Shown here one piece after another: positions 1 to 10,723 of a DNA stretch of 64,000 nt. Source of the stretch: Elmis aenea (lineage: Eukaryota; Arthropoda; Insecta; Coleoptera; Elmidae). The DNA lies in the NCBI GenBank assembly GCA_947652605.1, contig OX393576.1, positions 18,998,575 through 19,062,574 of the forward strand, given 5' to 3'. The position numbers and the translations under genes were made by a program. The notes under the pieces are model-generated. The model saw only the letters and a list, made by a program, of their open reading frames with translations. It was not told where the DNA came from and searched no databases. Within the stretch, counting starts at the first letter, position 1; the number at the start of each line of letters is the position of its first letter.

Positions 1-440
1 ATTTTAAAATCGCAAAAATAATTTGGGAGGATACAATTCGTTCAGATTCATTAGGCATTATCAGTTTGAAATCATTCATCCATTCTCCTGAGATTATTTG
101 AAAAATTGCCCTAATTTCGGTTTCTTCGGTCGATCTACCGCAGACGTGAACTTAATTTAAAGTTCAAACTTAGAAGAGATATCATCATCGCTCTTAAATT
201 ATTAGTTTAAAAGATTAGTGGGTTTACTTGGAAGTTTCTTAGAAGACGCTACTATTAGCTATTAATCTACGAAGTCATATAACAATTCCTTTATATACGA
301 AGTAAAATTTATTACGAGATGCTATACATGAAAGAATGTAATAGAGAATGCATTTTTGATTAATTATTTTTTAATTTGCAGCTAATGAACAAAAAAACAC
401 ATTTTTAATAAGGAAAATGAAATTTGAAAGGATAAACGGC
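1..440. other. AT-rich non-coding stretch
   Basis: No coding frame, RNA gene or repeat structure could be recognised here. The sequence is AT-rich and looks single-copy within the window. Confidence 0.5.
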
Positions 441-1039
441 GTCATTCAAAAAGTCTGCAACAAACGGAATTTTTTATCATCGATTTCACAAAAAAAATAT
501 TCTTGTTTTAAAAGTTGGTGCATGGTCCAAAACTAATCTTAAGATGAAGAAAAGTTCAACAAAAATGCATGTCTCCAGATTTCATCAATTTTATAAATAT
601 TCACGAGTCAAGTACCCTAATTTTAAGAGTCACAAAAAAAGTTTAAAGGAAAACGAAATTACATATTTAGTATTGTTGCGTATGAACAGAAATCAGTCAT
701 ACTCCCGAAGGACCATTAATTGAATTCAAGTACAAAAGAAAGGGTTGGGTTCACTTACCAGTTAGATGCACGTACACACGGCACATGGGCAATTTTCCGA
801 CTCTTCTTCTTGCCCGAACAACTTTTTCCTATGGATGTTTTTGTAACTCTTAAAATAAGAGCACTTTACACTTGCAAATAGTTCTAAAATCGCTAAAATC
901 TAGTGTCATGAATATTTAATGAACTTCTCGTCGTCTTAAAATTAGTTTTGGACCATGTAACGACTTTTATTAAAATTAAATTTTTTTGAGAAAGCGTTAA
1001 TAAAAAACTTTTTCGTGGGTTGTAAACTTTTTGAATGAC
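441..1039. repeat. Foldback MITE, about 600 bp, ends GTCATTCAAAAAGT
   Basis: The left end (gtcattcaaaaagt at 441) is the reverse complement of the right end (actttttgaatgac, ending 1039). The match continues inward at lower identity: tggtccaaaactaat near 524 pairs with attagttttggacca near 940. Each arm is about 135 bp, with an unpaired middle containing no transposase. The base after the right end reads CCTGTATA, a terminus shared by many repeats in this window. It is a non-autonomous DNA element; the superfamily is unclear but Tc1/mariner-type ends are likely. Confidence 0.75.
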
Positions 1040-1042
1040 CCT

Positions 1043-1245
1043 GTATAATTATTATATCGCTCGCAAATAATTAGAAAATTTAAATCGAAAAAGTTCTTTT
1101 TAAGTACACAAATAAATCAGATCCCTAATAGATGAAAGGAGAAGTGTTATAATTTTACAGTGTACAATATAATTTGTATCGCATGCAAATAATCGGAAAA
1201 TCAAAATACCGGAAGTTCCTTGAAAGTACATAAATTTCGGGTATT
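1043..1245 (+). repeat. Diverged direct tandem repeat, two units of about 85 bp
   Basis: Bases 1043-1130 and 1162-1245 share an ordered series of blocks (atatcgc/gtatcgc, gcaaataat, gaaaat, aagttc, aagtaca, aaat) at roughly 70% identity by eye. It may be an old duplication or the remains of a repeat. No coding content was seen. Confidence 0.5.
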
Positions 1246-1949
1246 GTATATATTTGGTGTGCGGTACTGAATACATAGCATATTTGCTCCCTTACGTGCG
1301 AAACATGAAATTCAAGTAGAGAGGACTAAAATTTGAAGCAAATATGTTTGCGTAAAATATGAAATGGTAAATAATAAATGACGTACGTCAAAATATTTAT
1401 TTCGCCAGTCGGTAGCTGACAAAAAGCAAATGATAGAAGAGGGATCGATAAGTTATTTTACACCTCACATGTGAAGGGTAGTTCAAATTCGATAGGATAC
1501 ATGAATATTGCGTTTGTTCTTTAAGCTACAGAAATGGATAAATTACCGGAAATATTCAGTCGTGTTTAAAACAAATTCAGAACCATTAAGAGAAATATTA
1601 TACCATTTCCTGTTTTTGAGCTGCCATCGAAGAAGTATTTTTTGTTCATTTTTATAACGTCCTACATTTTCTTTATTATTGAAGAGATCAAAACACTCTA
1701 TTCAGGTTTTTCATTAATATTTTTTTGCACAATCTGATAACGTCAATGAAAGTGTTTTTCCTTCGCCAGTTTCAAAGTTATAACGCAAACTTGTTTCTAT
1801 TTTAACGGCAACTAGAGCTAGCCGTTGCATTTTTTAATTATTGCTTTTTTTTAACTTCAAATGTGTAGATTGAGATACTTATTTTATAAAATAAAAAGAA
1901 GGTAAAAAAATTGAGTTATTTCTAACCAAAGTAAATTATAGCCTAGACC
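1246..1949. other. AT-rich non-coding stretch
   Basis: Nothing recognisable was found: no open frame of note and no inverted repeats. Confidence 0.45.
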
Positions 1950-2010
1950 AGGCGCCGGCAACCCTTGGCACGTGTAGGTACCAATAGGTGGCACTCGGAA
2001 ATATTTTAAG
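1950..2010 (+). mobile_element. Possible hAT 5' terminus fragment
   Basis: The string ccaggcgccggcaaccc followed by ttggcacgtg resembles the CAGGGGTCGGCAA..GGCACG ends of Charlie/Zaphod-type hAT elements. No matching opposite end or 8-bp duplication was found, so this is a solo end at best. Confidence 0.3.
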
Positions 2011-2099
2011 TGGCTCCAACTAAGGACCTATTACACCACCCTCTGTTTACAAAATTTTGAGCAGATAACTTTCTAAAGAACGATCACCAAATGTCAAAC

Positions 2100-2548
2100 C
2101 GACAGTGATGGCCATTTAAAAAAACTTACTTTCTATCAAAAAACCGATTCTACAACCTTCAAATCCGATTAAAGTAACCTAAATGTCAATAAGAATTTAC
2201 AAAACCCTTTTTCAGTTTCTTGTTGACATAATAAAAATGAATTTAAGCAGGTCACAGCACACTTAATAAAAAAATATGTTTTTATCCAAAAATAATTTGA
2301 GGTTATAAAAATTAATCAAAATTTTATTCAAAATTGCTCCCTCTTTCCAAAAATTTAATAATATAGTGGTGTTCTTTTGACATAACAAAGTTAGGGTCGT
2401 TTCCGGCGAAATCAGAAGTGAGACAATAGTGTTCATATGTTCACATAATCCGGTTTTTTACGATTATCATACGACTAAAATTTCATTAATCTAAAATCAA
2501 AACTAAAGAAAAAAGGGTTGTACCAGAAGAACTCAGTTACACCCGGTA
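2100..2548 (+). repeat. Half-copy of the TACCGGG repeat family
   Basis: The sequence follows the right-hand halves of the 30.4-32.7 kb and 52.2-53.2 kb copies. Shared blocks include aaaccgattc, acaaccttcaaa, ggtcacagcacacttaataa, gcgaaatcagaagtgag and the terminal acacccggta. The left part is missing, so this is a truncated copy. Similarity to the other copies is moderate, suggesting an older insertion. Confidence 0.75.
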
Positions 2549-2890
2549 TATCAAAAAAGTGTACCTAATATTTTTGGTTTAAAATATTTTTATTATTGCT
2601 TATTATATACTTATCACATTATCTTTTTAAATACTATAATTACTTTGATTTAATTCATTAATTAAATTTATTTGGCTAGTTATATGTATATATATAAAAA
2701 TATAAGTCATGAATCAACAAAGAAAACAAAGAAATAAAAAGACTGTATTTATTTTACTGTTTACTTGAAGGAAGAGTAGGTACGTTTAAAAGCACTTGAT
2801 AAATGTTTTCTTATTTCTTATTATTTCCAATTCTTTATCAGCAAAATATGTTATATAATGATGCTAAAATAATTAATATTCATATGGTCA
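2549..2890. other. AT-rich non-coding stretch
   Basis: Very AT-rich, with tandem TATA-like runs near 2680. No feature was recognised. Confidence 0.5.
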
Positions 2891-2893
2891 GAA

Positions 2894-2984
2894 GCTTACG
2901 GGTAATTATCGGTTTTACCGTCAGAGAATAGTTTTTTTACCGTTTGCCGGTAATGGCAAAAATCGGTAAAATTGCAATCCCTTA
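2894..2984. mobile_element. Small hAT remnant with TTGCAATCCCTTA end
   Basis: The right end attgcaatccctta and internal motifs (ttttaccg, gccggtaat, aatcggtaaa) match the ends of the hAT elements at 20533-21332 and 53245-54416. The left end is degraded and no 8-bp duplication is visible. It is interpreted as a strongly deleted, end-only relic of the same family. Confidence 0.5.
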
Positions 2985-2990
2985 AGTCTA

Positions 2991-3956
2991 CTTTTTAGTT
3001 TTTAATTTATTTTTATTAAATTTTAAGAAAGAGATTAGCTATTTGATAAAAATATGCTCATTTTATCTTTATTACAAAAAAAAACGTGCTATATATTTTG
3101 AACGTAAATTGTTTTAATAAAAATAGATATTAAACGTATAACCCTTGAAATATAAACTAACACGAAAATGATACAATAACAATAATAGTTTTTATTGTTT
3201 AGAATCTTGTCACGCTTTCTAAAAAGAAATACGATAACACACACCAAATAAATTTAATAAATATTTAAGCAGGGTTTGGTGTGGTTCGGTTTGCTCCTGT
3301 TGTAAGTATTCGTGCAGAACGTATTGTGTAAATATATCGAAACCACTATAGCACTTGAGACGTTTTTACCGCAGAGTAATCAATACCTACAAACCCTAAA
3401 ATATAACACTTTTTCGTTTTTTTTTTATTATGAAACAGTGACAAACTAATATTCCAAAATATAAGTAATTTGTTGTAATATTTGCGCAATAAATATCCGT
3501 ATGGAAAAACTGTATGATAAAAGAAATATATTTCGTGCCAAATATTCAAGTTTATTTTGTTTACTAAAATTATTGGTAGCACAATCAACTGTTCTTTAAA
3601 CTACAGCTAGGTAAAAAAACAGAATGCTTACGAGCGGAGCTTATAAGCGCATTTTATGTGTTAGAGATTATTTTTTTTATTAGATGGTTTTGTTCTTCTT
3701 GAAGAAAAAAAAACGAAAAATCCAGTAAGATATTAAAACAGTTACGATATTTTAAACGAATAATGCGGTAAAACGATGAATAGCAAACGATCGATGTGGT
3801 ATTTTTTTTGCCGATTTTGTATAGAAATTATTCGGGACTGTATGAAATAAACGACATATACGGGAAAACGATTATTCGAGGAACGATCGATCGAGGTCCC
3901 ACGATATAAGCAACTTTGTAATAACACCCAAACAGAAACAAAATTAAGTTTTATAA
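2991..3956. other. AT-rich non-coding stretch
   Basis: Short open frames at 3346-3588 and 3742-3927 on the minus strand show no recognisable domain and biased, AT-driven composition. No gene is called. Confidence 0.5.
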
Positions 3957-3970
3957 GACAATGCCCTATA

Positions 3971-3987
3971 CCTAACCTAACCTAACC
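3971..3987 (+). repeat. Short interstitial telomere-type tract (CCTAA)3
   Basis: Three perfect CCTAA units plus CC. TTAGG is the ancestral arthropod telomere repeat, so this is compatible with an arthropod. Three units can easily arise by chance or by break repair. Confidence 0.5.
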
Positions 3988-4725
3988 ATACGTCCTTTAT
4001 TATAAAGACAGTGCTTTATTTAAAATCGATGTCCTTCGGATTTTTTAAAACTCAGTTTTGTCATTTATTTTTTTAAAAATGTGTGCAAATAAATAATTGG
4101 TATTTATTGTGCCGGCCACATATGGAACAATTGCATTAGTATTTGTATAAAATACCTTCTAGTGCAGTTGGTATTGAAGTTATAACAGTAAAAAAAATTT
4201 CATACTTTTTGCCTATTCAACACGGTTGAAAATTTTAAGGACATTTGTGATGAATTGTGTTCAGTATCAAAAATTACTAGGGTACAGTAACGCTAGGCAG
4301 TTGACTCTATTACTAACTGTCAAGACTTTTTAAAATTGTTTGCGCCTCTCAAAATATACTTTTCATAGCAAGAGAAATGTCCTACAATTCTCAAAATCTT
4401 TTTTAGTGATCCCTTTGCTGATGTATGTTTTTTTTTCACATTGTCAAGCTTTAACATTGCATAAACACAGTCAGTAGTAATTGTATCTCAAAATATTTCA
4501 ACGTGCGTAACTTTTGTTATTGTAAAAAAGAATAAGCTTCAATTGTCTGAATGTAAAACACAAAAGTTTTTACGCATAAATGTAAAAACAATTATTTCTT
4601 GATTGGAAAAACCATACAAAATCATTTAAGGGATTTGTGCAATAATTTTATGAAACGTATTGATTACCTATTTAAATCATTAGGATCATGCTTTACAAAA
4701 AATAGTTAAAATTGACCGAATTCCT
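3988..4725. other. AT-rich non-coding stretch
   Basis: No coding or repeat structure was recognised up to the piggyBac target site at 4726. Confidence 0.5.
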
Positions 4726-5050
4726 TTAACCTTCCGTGTACCAGGTGGGGTGTGATATACCCCAAGCTTTCAAAATTCGAAACCATTTTGAAACGAACAA
4801 ATCGTGGTGATTGGTTCTCTCAGTAGCTGTAATTGCAACATTGCCGCTTCGTATGGCGACGTTCAGTTAGTCGGGTGTCAGTTCGTACGAGTGCTACACG
4901 TATGCAAATTAGGCGTGGGCATCACATACCCCACCTAGTACGGGTCGTAGATAAAAAGGTACGTATTATTATTTTGAGTTTTGTTGTTATACACTTATGT
5001 GGGCATTTTTATATAACAATATTTATATCTAGGTGTTAATTTTACGTAAC

Positions 5051-5112
5051 ATGTCCAATCGAAAATTGACGGAAGCAGAAATCACAGCACTTTTAGAAGA
5101 AGAAGACGAAAT
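5051..5112 (+). pseudogene. piggyBac transposase, N-terminal stub
   Basis: An ATG at 5051 opens a short acidic leader (MSNRKLTEAEITALLEEED) typical of the low-complexity N-terminus of piggyBac transposases. About 20 codons on, the reading frame meets the catalytic-core fragment in a different frame. This implies an internal deletion that removed the DNA-binding part and the first catalytic Asp. It is the likely original start, inferred from its position inside the terminal repeats. Confidence 0.6.
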
Positions 5113-5879
5113 ATTACTATGGACAACTTTTTTACCAGTTATGAAGCCACTGAAAATTTGCTAAAAAATCACAAACACACTGTCGTTGGTACTTTACGTG
5201 CCAATAAAACCTGCATTCCACTTGTATTCAAAAAAAATCGTGAAGTAAAATCAACGTTATTTGGATTTCAAAAATTCTGTCTTATGTACCGAAACCACGA
5301 AAACTGGTATTCATGTTGTCATCATTGCATCATGATAATGAAATTGATACCGAGTCTGGCGATCAACAAAAACCAGCCGTAATAACTTTTTACAACCAGA
5401 CCAAAAGCGGTGTTGATGTGGTCGACAAACTTTCGAGGACTTATGATGTATCACGAAACTCGAAACGCTGGCCACTTACAGTATTTTTTGCACTGCTGAA
5501 CCATGCAGGAATCAATGGGATGGTAATACACATGTTAAATAACGGGATTGAAAAAGACAAAACTAATTTGAGAGGAAAATTTATTCGTGAACTTGGCATA
5601 TCATTAGTAAGAGATCATTTGAATCTAAGACGGCAGAATCAGCATCTTCCTCAAACTCTACGTAAGAGGATCGAAAAATATTTTGAAAAAACATCAGAAC
5701 ATCTTCAAGAACCACCAGCAAAAAGACAACATACTATGCAGAGATGTGTAAAGTGTCCACGAAAAAAAGACAGAAAAACGAAATACACCTGTCAGAAATG
5801 TATTGCGCCGATATGTATGGAACATGCAAAATTTGTTTGCGAAGACTGCATAAATAGTGAAACGGATGAACTGAACTAG
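5113..5879 (+). pseudogene. piggyBac transposase (DDE), C-terminal half, frameshifted
   Basis: The first frame (5119-5281) reads DNFFTSYEATENLL then VVGTLRANK, the region around the second catalytic Asp of piggyBac (DDE_Tnp_1_7). A one-base shift near 5280 moves the frame, which then runs to 5879. That part contains SYVPKPRK, LSSLHHD and GVDVVDKLSRTYDV with the third Asp pair. It continues through RWPLTVFFALLNHAGIN and RGKFIRELG and ends in a cysteine-rich tail (CVKCPRKKDRKTKYTCQKC, then CMEHAKFVCEDC). That tail is the piggyBac C-terminal zinc-binding domain, here nearly intact. The first catalytic Asp region is absent. Non-functional relic; family assignment is firm. Confidence 0.9.
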
Positions 5880-6186
5880 TTTTTTATTATAACTTTGATT
5901 TTATATCTTGTTATTAAGTTCGTAAAAAGTAGTTTATAAGAGTTAATAATTTTATTTTTAACAAGAGTTGTTTTTTTAATTTTTTTTAATAAAGTTAGAT
6001 TAAAACGTAAAATGTGGTTCCGTTTTTTACTAAAGCTCTTATTTGCAACATAAAACAATAATAATTTTGTATAACAATAATAAAAAGTTTATTATTGTTG
6101 CTATTTGTCCTAATTATATTTGGGGTACGTCAAACCCCACGTTGTATGGGATGTAAGAATTCGTCACCTAGTACACCGAAGGTTAA

Positions 6187-6500
6187 ATGATATCCTGTTT
6201 GGTCCAAAGTAGGAAAAAAAGATTTTACGTTTCCAATAAAAAAAAATTACAAATCAAATGTAATCTTTTTGATGAAGTTTGTTGTATCAAAAACTTTGTA
6301 TCTAAAGAAAAGTTACACAAATGGTAGCAAAGTTCAGTAACCGTTGAACAAAAATGGGTTGCAATATTATTAGTACATTTCTTTGAAGATTTAAAACCTA
6401 TCCCTAATTGTTGAGTATGCTTTATGTTTGCTGGGTTCAAACGCTACTACCGAGGGGGTCTATTATTACATAAACAAAATTTATGATAATGACAAAAAAA
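6187..6500. other. Non-coding stretch between piggyBac and Penelope elements
   Basis: An open frame at 6225-6440 (minus) has no recognisable motif. No feature is called. Confidence 0.4.
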
Positions 6501-6506
6501 GTAATA

Positions 6507-6930
6507 CAATCTTGGTTTCCGGGTTTGGAACCGCGTCTTCTATATTTAGAAGTAGTTGACGTTTCGACCATTGTGTCTTGGTCTTTTTCAAAACGACTAA
6601 TTTGTGAGGGATGTTGCTAGGTTTATATATCCAGCTTGTGGAGGTGTGGCGTTCCGCTTGATGGATTTGTTCTGCCTCAGTGATTTTGTGATGACTGGTT
6701 TCCAGATGTTTGGGAGTTGTATGCCTGTGCCTCTGTTGTAGTTGTTTGGGTTCTTGATGATTTCCAATGATTCTCGATATAATCTTGGCCAGAAATGGTT
6801 TGCGCGGGCCAGTAGCTTTGTTTCTCTGAAGAGGATGTTGTGTCCTGTACCCTGGGCGTGTTCTGCTACCGCTGATTTATCGACTTGTTTTCTTGTTGTT
6901 TGTCCTTCGTGTTCTTTGAGACGATGGTAA
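6507..6930 (-). mobile_element. Inverted partial copy of the Penelope-like element 3' end
   Basis: This block is the reverse complement of about 7775-8190. It covers the end of the GIY-YIG protein (minus frame reading KQVDKSAVAEHAQGTGHN to ATSLTN) and the 3' untranslated tail with ggaaaccaagattgta. The reading frame is open from about 6930 down to 6597. Penelope-like elements often carry such inverted or direct partial copies ('pLTRs') next to the main copy, so the pair is best read as one insertion. A few substitutions separate the copies. Confidence 0.85.
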
Positions 6931-6943
6931 CCTAGCCGACTTA

Positions 6944-7333
6944 ATAAAGCTGTGCGCACAATCTACCTACTTCACCTTCAATGGAGGCATCTATGAACAA
7001 ACAACGGGAGCAGCCATGGGTTCACCATTATCACCGGCACTCGCCAACTTGTACATGGAAGCCTACGAAGAACAGGCCCTACTCTCCAGCAAATTGAAAC
7101 CGAAACACTGGTTCCGATACGTAGACGACACCTTCGTCATCTGGGAACATCGAAAAGAACCACTTCAAGATTTTCTAACACACCTGAACAACCTACACAA
7201 GAACATAAAATTTACGATGGAGGAAGAGAAGAATGGCGCGTTACCTTTTCTGGACATACTGGGCAAAAGAGAAGCAAACGGAACACTTAGCCACAGCGTT
7301 ACCGTAAACCGACCCATACCAACCGATATCTAA
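6944..7333 (+). pseudogene. Penelope-like element: reverse transcriptase fragment
   Basis: The open frame starts within the RT domain: STYFTFNGGIYEQTTGAAMG, SPLSPALANLYMEAYEE, then the catalytic RYVDDTFVIW (YVDD box, near 7117-7146) and LPFLDILGKREANG. These match motifs B to E of Penelope-type RTs. The N-terminal fingers are missing because of 5' truncation at the junction near 6940. The frame is lost near 7300, just before the conserved KPTHT..RYLN motif, which continues in the next frame. One missing base explains it. The RT relates to telomerase-like RTs and would copy the element at a nicked target. Confidence 0.9.
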
Positions 7334-8091
7334 ATGCTGCATCACATCACCACCCGGCCCAAAAACAATCGGTGATCAACACATTAATACATAGGGTTAA
7401 AGAGATATGCACACCAGAAAACATCAAAGAAGAACTGAACATGGTCACGAGAGCCCTGCAAGAAAACGGTTACCAGCGTAAACAAATACTTCGTACCATA
7501 CAAAAACATGCCACGCCAAAAGAAGGAAAAGAAAAGAAAGAATACATCGCTACGACTTACTTGCCCTACATCAGCGGAGTGACTAACAAAATATCAAAGC
7601 TTCTACAAAAACATAAAATCAAAACCGTTTTCAACGCTCCTTTGAAGCTCTCGAATAAATTAAGAAGAACACACGACACAGGACTACACCACGCGGGAAT
7701 ATATAGCATACCTTGCTCCTGTGGAAAAGTATACATAGGACAAACTGGCAGGAGTATACAAACGCGTCTCAAACAACACGAAGTACAAACAACAAGAAAA
7801 CAAGTCGATAAATCAGCGGTAACAGAACACGCCCAGGGTACAGGACACAACATCCTCTTCAGAGAAACAAAACTACTGGCCCGCGCAAACCATTTCTGGC
7901 CAAGATTATATCGAGAATCATTGGAAATCTTCAAGAACCCAAACAACTACAACAGAGACACAGGCATACAACTCCCAACCATCTGGAAACCAGTCATCAC
8001 AAAATCACTGGGGCAGAACAAATCCATCAAGCGGAACGCCACGCCTCCACAAGCTGGATATATAAACCCAGCAACATCCCTCACAAATTAG
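7301..8091 (+). pseudogene. Penelope-like element: RT C-terminus, linker and GIY-YIG endonuclease
   Basis: This is the frame-shifted continuation of the RT fragment. It begins with KPTHTNRYLNA and S-HHHPAQKQSVINTLIHR (thumb region) and continues through a lysine-rich linker. It then enters a GIY-YIG nuclease: GIYSIPCSCGKVYIGQTGRS near 7696-7755 and RLKQHE, followed by SAVTEHAQGTGHNI and a basic tail. The CxC pair just after GIY and the downstream HA..H residues are typical of Penelope endonucleases. The frame from 7372 is fully open for 239 codons and ends at 8091. Only the single frameshift and the missing 5' half prevent function. Confidence 0.9.
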
Positions 8092-8190
8092 TCGTTTTGA
8101 AAAAGACCAAGACACAATGGTCGAAACGTCAACTACTTCTAAATATAGAAGACGCGGTTCCAAACCCGGAAACCAAGATTGTATTATGGA

Positions 8191-8440
8191 TAACGGCCGC
8201 GAAAGCCTCAAAATAAAACAAAAAAAGTAATTGAGAGTCGAAATACTTGCATTTACACCAAACGTAAAATTAATATGAACTGTGTAGAACTTTATAATTA
8301 CATAAAACAGAAATATGACCTTTAAAAAAGTACAGTTTTCCCTAAAATATCATTGAAATAAAATTAAAAATGTAAATTGTTATTAAGTTTTTATCATTCG
8401 AAATAACCTAGGAGTAACAGATTTTAAGAAAAAGATAGAG
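8191..8440. other. AT-rich non-coding stretch
   Basis: Nothing recognised beyond a short GC patch (aacggccgcgaaagcc near 8192), which may be the target-site side of the Penelope insertion. Confidence 0.4.
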
Positions 8441-8690
8441 ACTAGTCAATTAAGAAGGCTTTGGACATTTACTACGCATGTCAGAAAGTAGATACCCGAA
8501 AATAGGATGGAAAATGCAGATATTCGAAAAGAGAAATAGAGGAAGACCAAGAATAAAACGGGAAAAAGAAGTGAGGCAGAGACTAGAAGAAAAGGGACTC
8601 AGCTGGAGAGATGTGCCACAATTAGCTAACGATAGGCAGGAGTGGAGAAACATAACGCAGAAATAGAAAAGCATATCTCGACACCGGAAG
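8440..8690 (+). pseudogene. Non-LTR retrotransposon 3' coding tail
   Basis: The frame 8478-8666 reads MSESRYPK, then FEKRNRGRPRIKR and GLSWRDVPQLANDRQEWRN, ending in a stop. The pattern RMxxxRxPK..GRPRxRW..DRxxWR is the well-conserved C-terminal tail found downstream of the RT in many insect LINE-type elements. Only this tail is present. Upstream, ttaagaaggctttgg keeps LRRLW-like residues. It is a 5'-truncated dead copy. Confidence 0.75.
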
Positions 8691-8879
8691 GTACAAGAGG
8701 AACCGATTAGGAAGAAGATTAAAATAATTTAATTTAATTTTTGTTACTGAAGTTAAAATGCTTTTGAATTAAATTTTAACGTTCGTATTTAAAACGACTG
8801 AGAAAAAGTGAATTTTGCCGTTTTTTTAAACGGAGGTTTCCGTCCGTAGGGTCCATAGATTCTTTATTTTCTCCAAGAA

Positions 8880-9235
8880 AATATGGCCACAGTACCTATA
8901 TCAGTCCTGCTTTACAACCATTACAAAAGATAATTAAAAGGTACAACCTTCAGAGATAAATTCTTTCATAAAGGGCTGCAAAAGAAAATACCGAATAAGA
9001 AAAGATGACGTAAGAGAAAACTAGATGCCATATCAATAAACGAAAATGGAATTGGATACCAACTAAAATGGGAAAATTAAATACCGAAAGCGAGGTGTAA
9101 AATACAACCCAGTGGAAGGAAGAGATATTGGACATCCTCGCAAAAGATGGTCGGCTAAACTATTAAGATGGAACAGGCAATAAGTGCCTCAATCATGAAA
9201 TGCAGAAGAATAAGAATAATAGTAATAGAAATTAT
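8880..9235 (+). pseudogene. Second LINE 3' tail, degraded
   Basis: Mixed frames give IPKARCK, KYNPVEGRDIGHPRKRWSA and then EQAISA-like residues. This matches the YNPxGRRDxGRPRKRW tail of insect non-LTR elements. Stops and shifts break the frame before 9100. Its 3' end leads straight into a trinucleotide microsatellite (9210-9275), a common 3' terminus of such elements. Confidence 0.6.
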
Positions 9236-9275
9236 AATAATAATAATAAGAAGACGAAGAAGAAGAAGATCAATG
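9210..9275 (+). repeat. AAT/AAG trinucleotide microsatellite
   Basis: A run of ataataataataataag then aagaagacgaagaagaaga follows the LINE tail directly and is probably its 3' simple-repeat end. Confidence 0.8.
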
Positions 9276-10310
9276 AGTTTAGAATTTTTAGCACTGTCTT
9301 CTAATGCAAAAACCCTATTAAATCCTGTAACAAATAAAGTTAACGTTGATCTAAACTCGATAAAACATCTGATATCGAATTGAATTACATAATCATATGG
9401 AGATGAAAAAGTTACTGCTAGAAATCGTTGTCCGTTTTTCGGTTTCTCTGAAATTAAAGACTATAACTCCAAAAAATATCATTTTTTAAATTTTTTTAGT
9501 TGAAAATCTTGGCCAGTCACCAAATTGCTTAACTTTGCTCTAACTTAAACGACTTCTTAGCTGTTTTGATAAGCGAGATCCCTTATCTTGAGCGTCGAAT
9601 CTGGGATAACGTATACAGCTTTTGAGAAAAGATATTCTGACACGAGTACAAAAAAATGTTCTTTAATATTTTGGCTGGAAACACCGTTTATATAAGACAA
9701 GTTGTATTATTTTACTGTAAAATTTTAAAGAAAGCAGAGATGAATATATTGCCTGAAACATTTGTAGAATTATTTCGGGTGTATTCACGGTACAATTCCC
9801 TTTACATTTAATCGGTTTAAAATATCCTTTTGTAACAATTGTTTGTATAGACGTTTACCAAGTGTATCAAATATCGCTCAAAGGATTTTTTCACCTAATG
9901 AAAATAACTCGGTCGAATTAGGCACGAACAGTTTGCTTTATGTAACAAGATATTTAAAATATTTGTTTAATTTATAAACCCTGTAACTGCACCAATTAAT
10001 TCCAAGTGTTGGGAAGTAATTAATTCCCTCACCGAAGCAGCGGGCTTGGAAAACATTTTAATTAGAACATATTTTTGGAGCATCCCTCAGGTAATTTGGC
10101 AACGACGCGACGTTTGAAATACAGACATAAATTTAAGTACTTAATAAGAAGAAAATGGAAAAATAACTTGTACAACTATTATTTTATATTCAGACATTAA
10201 CTTTGGAAGTTTCTTGCCCTCCAATTTATTAAGCAAAAGCATAATAAACGCACAATAAAAATTAAAAGGTCCCGGTAGATATGCTGCTGTTCCGTATAAA
10301 TACAGTGTGT
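9276..10310. other. AT-rich, probably single-copy non-coding DNA
   Basis: No element ends were found. Near 9990-10080 there is a less AT-rich patch with two aattaattcc boxes about 30 bp apart, resembling homeodomain-type sites. This is only suggestive of host regulatory DNA. Confidence 0.4.
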
Positions 10311-10424
10311 ACAAAAAGTAACGTAACGGATCAATATCTCGTCTTGTAACAATTTCACAAAAAAAAGTTTCATAAAAAAGTTGTTTGTGGTAATTTACTA
10401 CATGACCTTAAATTATTTTCAACT

Positions 10425-10489
10425 ATACAGGGTGTTCCATTTTCGCGCTATAGCAAAAAGAAAGATTTTTTTAAATGGAACACCCTGCA
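10425..10489. repeat. Short inverted pair of TACAGGGTGTTCCATTT
   Basis: tacagggtgttccattt at 10425 faces aaatggaacaccctgca at about 10472-10488, leaving only about 30 bp between. This is either a minimal two-ended MITE or two fused element ends. Confidence 0.6.
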
Positions 10490-10723
10490 TATTTTTAGGT
10501 CTTCGAATGTCATTTTTTAACCTCCACATAAATGTCTTCATTTTTTGATTTTGTGACAGTGTTGCCAACTTATTAATTTTTATCCGAAATATCTGACATA
10601 AGCAGGCTTAACTTTAAAAAATCGTAGCGACCTCGTTTCTTGAAGTTAAGAAATAAGTTTTAACAACAATGTTAGTCCGGTTAGGGAGCAACATATTAAT
10701 AATAAAAAAACTAAACTTATTGA

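Larger units (their letters stand above)
4730..6182 (+). mobile_element. piggyBac-like transposon, internally deleted, TTAA duplication
   Basis: TTAA occurs at 4726-4729 and again at 6183-6186, the exact target duplication of the piggyBac superfamily. The terminal repeats are ccttccgtgtaccaggtg on the left and, reversed, ccttcggtgtactaggtg on the right: 16 of 18 bases match. Subterminal copies of a GGGGT..ACCCC motif sit at both ends (near 4747, 4925 and 6121). At 1,453 bp the element is far shorter than autonomous members. The coding region between the ends has lost its 5' half, so the element cannot make a working transposase. Confidence 0.92.
6944..8190 (+). mobile_element. Penelope-like retroelement, 5'-truncated main copy
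   Basis: It runs from inside the reverse transcriptase through the GIY-YIG endonuclease and a short 3' tail ending near ccaagattgtatta. The base composition (richer in GC and in C on the coding strand) stands out from the AT-rich surroundings, which fits a fairly recent arrival. It lies head-to-head with the inverted partial copy at 6507-6930. A 36-bp relic of the same 3' end (gacgcggttccaacccgg) occurs near 61030. Confidence 0.9.

Noticed and set aside
3971..3987. True telomere or sub-telomere boundary
   Set aside because: Only three CCTAA units are present and the flanks are ordinary interspersed sequence.
4833..5039. 68-codon arginine-rich open frame upstream of the piggyBac relic
   Set aside because: It lies in the untranslated leader and subterminal repeat of the element. 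piggyBac coding appears to begin at 5051.
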